A DNA stretch of 43,357 nt. Source: Clostridiales bacterium. GTDB taxonomy: Bacteria > Bacillota > Clostridia > HGM11327. The stretch spans positions 1 through 43,357 of the forward strand of contig SVGF01000004.1 of assembly GCA_015056475.1 (NCBI GenBank), read 5' to 3'. Shown here one piece after another: positions 38,107 through 43,357 of the stretch (position 1 is its first letter; every line of letters starts with the position of its first letter). Made by a program: the position numbers and the translations under genes. The notes under the pieces are model-generated. The model did not search any database and was not told where the DNA came from. It saw only the letters and a list, made by a program, of their open reading frames with translations.

Positions 38107-38159
38107 GGTCGATTCGTGAATCGACCCTACAATGTGTGATAATGTACATTGTCGATTGT
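38107..38159 (-). repeat. REP-like element D plus a copy of adjacent RAYT coding sequence
   Basis: 53 nt matching 37857-37909 with 2 mismatches, including the GTAG-footed palindrome. Confidence 0.85.
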
Positions 38160-38273
38160 ATTTTCAAAGAAGATAGGATTATTCATATTTTATTTGGGAT
38201 AAATAATACAAAATCGGCAGAATTTTCTGCCGATTTCACGTATATTACCGTAAATACCATTTTTTGAATTGCA

Positions 38274-39830
38274 TCACTTTGCAAATTCAACTGCTCTGTT
38301 CTCTCTGATAACGTTGACCTTGATCTGACCGGGATAATCGAGGTCGCTTTCGATCTTGTTAGCAACGTTTCTTGCAAGGATGAGCATTTCATCGTCGGAT
38401 ACCTTATCGGGCTTAACGATGATACGAACTTCTCTGCCTGCCTGGATAGCAAAGGATTTTTCAACGCCGGGGAAGGAGTCTGCAATCTCTTCAAGCTGCT
38501 GCAAACGCTTTATGTAAGCGTCGATGGACTCTCTTCTTGCACCCGGTCTTGCCGCGGAAATAGCGTCCGCCGCCTGAACGAGTACAGCTTCTATCGTCTT
38601 TGCTTCTACGTCGCCGTGGTGAGCGAGTATCGCATGGATGATTGCGTTGTTTTCCTTGTACTTCTTTGCAAGGTCTGCACCGATCTGGATATGGGGACCT
38701 TCAACCTCATGGTCGATAGCCTTACCGATATCGTGCAAAAGACCCGCACGCTTAGCAACTCTTACGTCTGCACCGATCTCTGCGGCGAGTGCGCCGGCAA
38801 TGAAGGATACTTCAAGTGAGTGCTTGTAGATGTTCTGACCGTAGCTTGTTCTGTAATTCAAGCGGCCGATAAGCTTAACCAATTCGGGGTTGATGCCGTG
38901 TACGCCTGCTTCAAATACAGCCTGTTCACCAAGCTCCTTGATCTTGTTTTCAACTTCCTTGGTTGCTTTTTCAACCATTTCTTCGATTCTTGCGGGATGG
39001 ATCCTGCCGTCAACCACAAGCTTTTCGATTGCGATCCTTGCGATCTCTCGTCTGTAAGGATCAAATCCCGAGAGGATTATCGCTTCGGGTGTGTCGTCAA
39101 TTATGAGATCTATACCCGTTGCGGCCTCAAGAGCGCGGATATTTCTACCCTCTCTGCCGATAAGTCTGCCCTTCATTTCGTCGTTGGGCAATTCAACTAC
39201 AGATACTGTAGTTTCCGCAACGAAATCGGATGCTGACTTCTGAATAGAAAGTGCAAGGATGTTTCTTGCCTTCTTTTCGCTTTCTTCTTTGAATGTTGCT
39301 TCAAATTCGCGGATCTTTGCTGCAGATTCATGCACAAGATCCTTCTGGAGCGTTTCGAGAATGATCTCCTTAGCTTCCTCCTGAGTGAGTCCGCTGATCC
39401 TTTCGAGCTCCTGTTTCTGTTCTTCAACCAACTGAGAAACTTGTTTCTCTTTTGCTTCAAGGTTTGCTTTGTCTCTTTTTAAGTTTTCTTCTTTTGCTTC
39501 AAGTGATTGCTGCTTGCGATCAAGGTTTTCGTCCTTGCTCTGCAATCTCTGCTCCCACTTGTTCAATTCTGTCCTGCGCTCACGAGTTTCTTTTTCGAGC
39601 TCAGTGCGCTGCTTGTGGTTTTCTTCTTTGGCCTCAAGGAGCTTTTCCTTCTTGAGTGCGTCTGCGAGCTTTTCACCGTCTTCAACGATCTTTTGTGCAA
39701 CTATCTTAGCGTCACCAACTGTTTTCTTGTCTTTTGACTGTTTTACAAGATAACCGATGATAACACCGCAAGCTACTCCCAGTACAACTCCACCACAAAG
39801 ACTGAGGACTATCCAAATTGTGCCGTCCAT
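38274..39830 (-). CDS. rny: Ribonuclease Y
   Basis: N-terminal TM, coiled coil, KH ([31 protein letters not shown]), HD ([12 protein letters not shown]). ATG 39830 preceded by ggaggt; the supplied start (39866) is probably too early. Confidence 0.97.
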   Translation of the reverse strand: MDGTIWIVLSLCGGVVLGVACGVIIGYLVKQSKDKKTVGDAKIVAQKIVEDGEKLADALKKEKLLEAKEENHKQRTELEKETRERRTELNKWEQRLQSKDENLDRKQQSLEAKEENLKRDKANLEAKEKQVSQLVEEQKQELERISGLTQEEAKEIILETLQKDLVHESAAKIREFEATFKEESEKKARNILALSIQKSASDFVAETTVSVVELPNDEMKGRLIGREGRNIRALEAATGIDLIIDDTPEAIILSGFDPYRREIARIAIEKLVVDGRIHPARIEEMVEKATKEVENKIKELGEQAVFEAGVHGINPELVKLIGRLNYRTSYGQNIYKHSLEVSFIAGALAAEIGADVRVAKRAGLLHDIGKAIDHEVEGPHIQIGADLAKKYKENNAIIHAILAHHGDVEAKTIEAVLVQAADAISAARPGARRESIDAYIKRLQQLEEIADSFPGVEKSFAIQAGREVRIIVKPDKVSDDEMLILARNVANKIESDLDYPGQIKVNVIRENRAVEFAK

Positions 39831-40319
39831 GCCAGACCTCCATCTATGATAATTATGCAGAGCCATGGAAGATTACTGATTGTCGATAATAATTAAAAAA
39901 TGTGCTTCAATTAAAATGTTAAAATTTGAACCTATGCCGCAAAGCAAAAACGGCAAGGGAATAAAAGTTACTATCAGTTGCCTCCAATGACAACCACATA
40001 TCATAGTAAATTATACATTATTTAGCCGGATAAGTCAAGTGAAAATAATTGGCGATTTTTGCGGCTCGCTTTTATGGTCTGCTGACTTATAGACTTTAAT
40101 ATTAACGGAAAAATGCGATATTTTTTAGCTATAAAAAATGAAATTCAAGGTGCGTTTAAGTTTTGATTGCGTTTAGTTACAAAAAATTTACATTTTTTCT
40201 GTTAACGTACTGCAATATTTTGTGCCTTTGGAAATATCTTGCTTGCATAAAAATAAATTTTATGATATACTTATAATGGTGTGCGATATGCGCGAAGAAT
40301 GTTTTGAAGGGAATAAATT

Positions 40320-41096
40320 ATGTCGGATAATACCAACGATATCAAACGATCCGAAACTAATCTGCACAGCGGTCACAGAGAAAGACTCAGAGCAAAAATA
40401 GAGCTCACGGGAATTGACAATATCCCGCCGCACGAGGTTCTTGAGTATCTTCTTTTTATGTGTATTCCAAGGCGCGACACAAATCCCTTGGCACATGAGC
40501 TTATAAACAGATTCGGCTCGCTTTCTGCAGTGCTTGAAGCTGACATCCACGAGCTTGAAAAGGTCAAGGGCATTTCGCATTCAACTGCGCTGTTTTTGAA
40601 TTCAATACCTGCTGTTACGAGATACTATTTTAAGGATAGATGGAAAGAACGTCCCGTTGCAACTGATAACGTTATAATAGGTCAATACCTTTGCGATCTG
40701 TTTGCAGGCGAAAAGAATGAAGCTTTCTACGTATTGAGTCTGGACAGCAGCAGAGCCCTGATAAAAACTGATCTTGTATACAGAGGCACAATAAACGAAA
40801 CGCCGATACAGCCCCGAGCCGTAGTGGAAAAGGCGCTGAAGAATAATGCCGCGGCGGTAGTGCTTGCTCACAATCATCCGGGCGGAAACCTGGCGGCTTC
40901 GCCTGCCGACGTGCAAATGACACAGCTGTTGGTTGAAATATTCAGTAGCTTGTTGATACAGGTGGTAGATCATTTTATTATTTGCGGAAGTAAATTTTCG
41001 AGTATGAAAAACAAGGGTCAGATGTGCGAGCCAATAAAATACAGTGTTATGGAAGCCTCTGACGGTGATGTGAACGGAGATTGGAATTTTGACTGA
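40320..41096 (+). CDS. radC: RadC family JAB-domain protein
   Basis: JAMM motif AHNHPGGNLAASPADVQMT; N-terminal RadC UPF0758 region. Confidence 0.95.
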   Translation: MSDNTNDIKRSETNLHSGHRERLRAKIELTGIDNIPPHEVLEYLLFMCIPRRDTNPLAHELINRFGSLSAVLEADIHELEKVKGISHSTALFLNSIPAVTRYYFKDRWKERPVATDNVIIGQYLCDLFAGEKNEAFYVLSLDSSRALIKTDLVYRGTINETPIQPRAVVEKALKNNAAAVVLAHNHPGGNLAASPADVQMTQLLVEIFSSLLIQVVDHFIICGSKFSSMKNKGQMCEPIKYSVMEASDGDVNGDWNFD

Positions 41097-42324
41097 ATTA
41101 TACGAAACTAAAAGTAACGAAAGAGCAATACTCATAGGCGTGGGCGACGATACTCAAAGGTCACTCAAAGAGCTTGAGCTTTTGTGCGAAACCGCAGGGC
41201 TTGAGGTCGTGGAGGTGTTTGAGCAGAAGACCGTTACCGACAGCAAGCTATACTGCGGTAAGGGCAAAGCGGACGAGATATTGGAATCCGTAATTCGCCA
41301 TGACGCAAACGTAGTAATTGCCGATGATGAGCTTTCCCCCAAGCAGGTTGAGAATATGGAGGATCATTTCGGCACAAAGGTGCTTGACAGGACTGCCGTT
41401 ATTCTTGACATATTTGCAGCCCGTGCAAGGAGCAGCGAGGGTAAGATTCAGGTTGAGCTTGCACAGCAGAAATATCTGTATTCGCGCCTTGCAGGTAGCA
41501 GATCAGAGCTTTCAAGGCTCGGCGGCGGTATAGGCACGAGGGGTCCGGGTGAAAAGAAGCTTGAAACCGACAGACGCCATATAAGGAGCAGAATACACGA
41601 GCTTGAGGAAGACCTTGAAAGCATAAGAAAAACCAGAGAATTGAGAAGAAAGTCCCGCCTTGCAAACGGATTCAAGACGGTTGCACTTATGGGATACACA
41701 AACGCCGGCAAGAGCACTCTCCTTACTGCGCTTACCGGTAGTGAAACTTATTCAGAGAATATCCTTTTTGCAACGCTTGATACTCTTACGCGTGCAATGG
41801 AAAACGACAAGGGTATTAATGTGCTCATTGCCGATACCGTAGGTTTTATTGATAAGCTGCCGCATAAATTGGTTGATGCATTCAGGTCAACGTTGGAAGA
41901 AAGTATTGAAGCGGACCTTTTGCTGCACGTGGTTGACGTTTCATCTCCCGAATACGAGGTGCAGATGGACGTTGCGGATAAGGTTTTGAGTGAGCTTGGT
42001 GCAAATCAAAGCAAGATATACGTATATAATAAGGTAGATGTGCTTGACGAATTGCCGATCTACGGCAAAAAGCCATCGTGCTACGTCAGCGCAAAAACGG
42101 GGCAGGGTATTGATGAGCTCAAAGAAATGATATTGAACGAATTGAGTGCGGGAATACAGCGCGTGACGCTTCTTGTGCCGTACGATAAGAGTGGCGTGAT
42201 AAGCCGCTTGCATAGGGATGCAAAGGTGATATCGATTGAGTACGTTGACGAGGGTAATTTGGTTGTGGCGGACGTAGATTCTGAGAATATGTATATATTT
42301 GGGGACTATGTAAAAGATGATTGA
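41089..42324 (+). CDS. hflX: GTPase HflX (TTG start)
   Basis: GGGIGTRGPGEKKLETDRR, P-loop GYTNAGKST, DTVGFIDKLPH. Overlaps radC by 8 nt. Confidence 0.96.
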   Translation: MTELYETKSNERAILIGVGDDTQRSLKELELLCETAGLEVVEVFEQKTVTDSKLYCGKGKADEILESVIRHDANVVIADDELSPKQVENMEDHFGTKVLDRTAVILDIFAARARSSEGKIQVELAQQKYLYSRLAGSRSELSRLGGGIGTRGPGEKKLETDRRHIRSRIHELEEDLESIRKTRELRRKSRLANGFKTVALMGYTNAGKSTLLTALTGSETYSENILFATLDTLTRAMENDKGINVLIADTVGFIDKLPHKLVDAFRSTLEESIEADLLLHVVDVSSPEYEVQMDVADKVLSELGANQSKIYVYNKVDVLDELPIYGKKPSCYVSAKTGQGIDELKEMILNELSAGIQRVTLLVPYDKSGVISRLHRDAKVISIEYVDEGNLVVADVDSENMYIFGDYVKDD

Positions 42325-42385
42325 TTAGAAATATATCAGAAAAGCTCCTGCGGTGATAGGGGCGTACCCTAAAGGACAGTTTTCG

Positions 42386-42423
42386 AAAATACGGCATATC
42401 TCGAAAGAGGTATGTCGTATTTT
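42386..42423 (+). terminator. Strong hairpin / terminator after hflX
   Basis: AAAATACGGCATATCTC-gaaa-GAGGTATGTCGTATTTT, 17 bp with two G-U pairs. Confidence 0.75.
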
Positions 42424-42488
42424 GCATTTGAGTCCACAAATGCAGTGCTTCGTCTGTCTTAATTGAATATATGACAAAAGTAACAAAT

Positions 42489-42798
42489 GCGCTTATGGAA
42501 CTGCTTGCCATAAGTGCCTTTTTCTTACCTTCCGGGCGGTAAGAAAAAGCCTTCCTCCGGGAGGAAGGGGGACCACGAAGTGGTGGAAGGAGCCCGCGTG
42601 ACTTTGAGCGTGGATATTTTTTATTGTAACGCGCTCTCCCTCAGTCGCCTGCGGCGCCAGCTCCCTCCCGGAGGGAGCCTTATATAATTCCAACCTTCGA
42701 TAAAATAAACTATATGTCTTTAATTAAGTCAGTGCTTGTCAGGAAAAACGACAAGCCATAGATGAACATAAAAAAGGCTCCCTTTACACAAGGGAGGC
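42489..42798. repeat. Composite hairpin-rich intergenic repeat region
   Basis: TTTTTCTTACC/GGTAAGAAAAA, CCTTCCTC-cgg-GAGGAAGG, ACCAC-gaa-GTGGT, CGCC-tgc-GGCG, GCTCCCTC-ccg-GAGGGAGC, GCTTGTC/GACAAGC, CTCCCTT/AAGGGAG. Confidence 0.75.
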
Positions 42799-42837
42799 TT
42801 TGGCGCGGTGCAAATCTATTAGACAAATTGAAATCTG

Positions 42838-43350
42838 TCAATCGTTTCTTCCTGTGCCGTCAAATACATTTCGTTCAACATATGCCATCATTGTGTTGTT
42901 TCTCCAAGCATGTCCTACCAATAGCAACAACATAGCGGCGGCAACAAGAAGTGGTAAGGTTAAGATAATGCCCATCACGAGAACTGTGATGATTCCTATG
43001 CTCCAGCAACACATGGCAGCAATATGTTCTTTTAACCACTTTTTTTTATAAAATGTCACCTTTTCCTTAAGAGTAAAACTACTTGCTTTGACGATTTGCC
43101 TAAGATTTTCTTCTGCTGCTACTTTATACTCGTCCTTATTCAGTCTCTTTCCAGTCAAAAGTTCGTTAATACTAATATCAAATAGATTACTCATAGATAA
43201 CAGCATTTCTGCCGGTGGTAAATATGTTCCTGTTTCCCAACGTGATATTGTTTTGTTCGTTACGCCTAATATTTCACCCAACTTTTCTTGAGAAAGCTCG
43301 TGTTCTTTTCTAAGTTGTGCTATAAACTTTCCTATCTGTACTAAATTCAT
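42838..43350 (-). CDS. XRE-family HTH regulator with C-terminal TM region
   Basis: FIAQLRKEHELSQEKLGEILGVTNKTISRWETGTYLPP, then two hydrophobic helices. Confidence 0.92.
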   Translation of the reverse strand: MNLVQIGKFIAQLRKEHELSQEKLGEILGVTNKTISRWETGTYLPPAEMLLSMSNLFDISINELLTGKRLNKDEYKVAAEENLRQIVKASSFTLKEKVTFYKKKWLKEHIAAMCCWSIGIITVLVMGIILTLPLLVAAAMLLLLVGHAWRNNTMMAYVERNVFDGTGRND

Positions 43351-43357
43351 TTGATTC

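Noticed and set aside
42493-42693. 66-aa ORF (minus) MELYKAPSGRELAPQATEGERV...
   Set aside because: It is a translation of the hairpin-rich repeat; low-complexity repeat-derived peptide, not a credible gene.
1-43357. tRNA or rRNA genes
   Set aside because: No tRNA-like cloverleaf with CCA or T-loop GTTCGA context and no rRNA signature was recognised; tRNAscan-SE would confirm.

Overview
The 43.4 kb window looks like a chromosomal segment of an anaerobic, probably endospore-forming Firmicute (Clostridia/Oscillospirales-like; inferred from gene content and order, not searched). It has four parts. (1) A carbohydrate locus at 0.2-14.6 kb: three tandem paralogous TIM-barrel glycoside-hydrolase-like genes on the minus strand diverge from a TetR regulator and a DegV protein. 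These are followed by three tandem GH36/raffinose-synthase-like genes, a Gfo/Idh/MocA oxidoreductase and an alpha-galactosidase-like gene that seems to lack a standard start codon. (2) A housekeeping block at 14.7-30.7 kb: ftsH-hpt-tilS (minus), secD-secF-recJ-apt-relA-dtd-MBL-hemZ (plus) and dpaB/dpaA (minus). (3) A mixed block at 31.0-37.4 kb: a Re-citrate-synthase-like protein, an alpha/beta hydrolase, XRE, URO-D family, flippase and HAD genes. (4) A RAYT (REP-associated tyrosine transposase) locus at 37.5-38.2 kb, then rny, radC, hflX, a hairpin-rich repeat and another XRE gene. The strongest unusual signals are: (a) the RAYT locus, where REP-like GTAG-footed palindromes lie in frame inside the transposase ORF and again upstream, in alternating orientation, one copy looking like an internal-deletion derivative of the gene; (b) two arrays of micro-hairpins with variable stems, constant joints and recurrent tiny loops (AAA, GTCA, GAA, GAAA); (c) a glycosidase gene with an apparent ACG or ATT start; (d) a promoter-plus-5'-end conversion-like tract between two GH36 paralogs. 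All calls come from reading the sequence and the supplied ORF translations; no searches were run.
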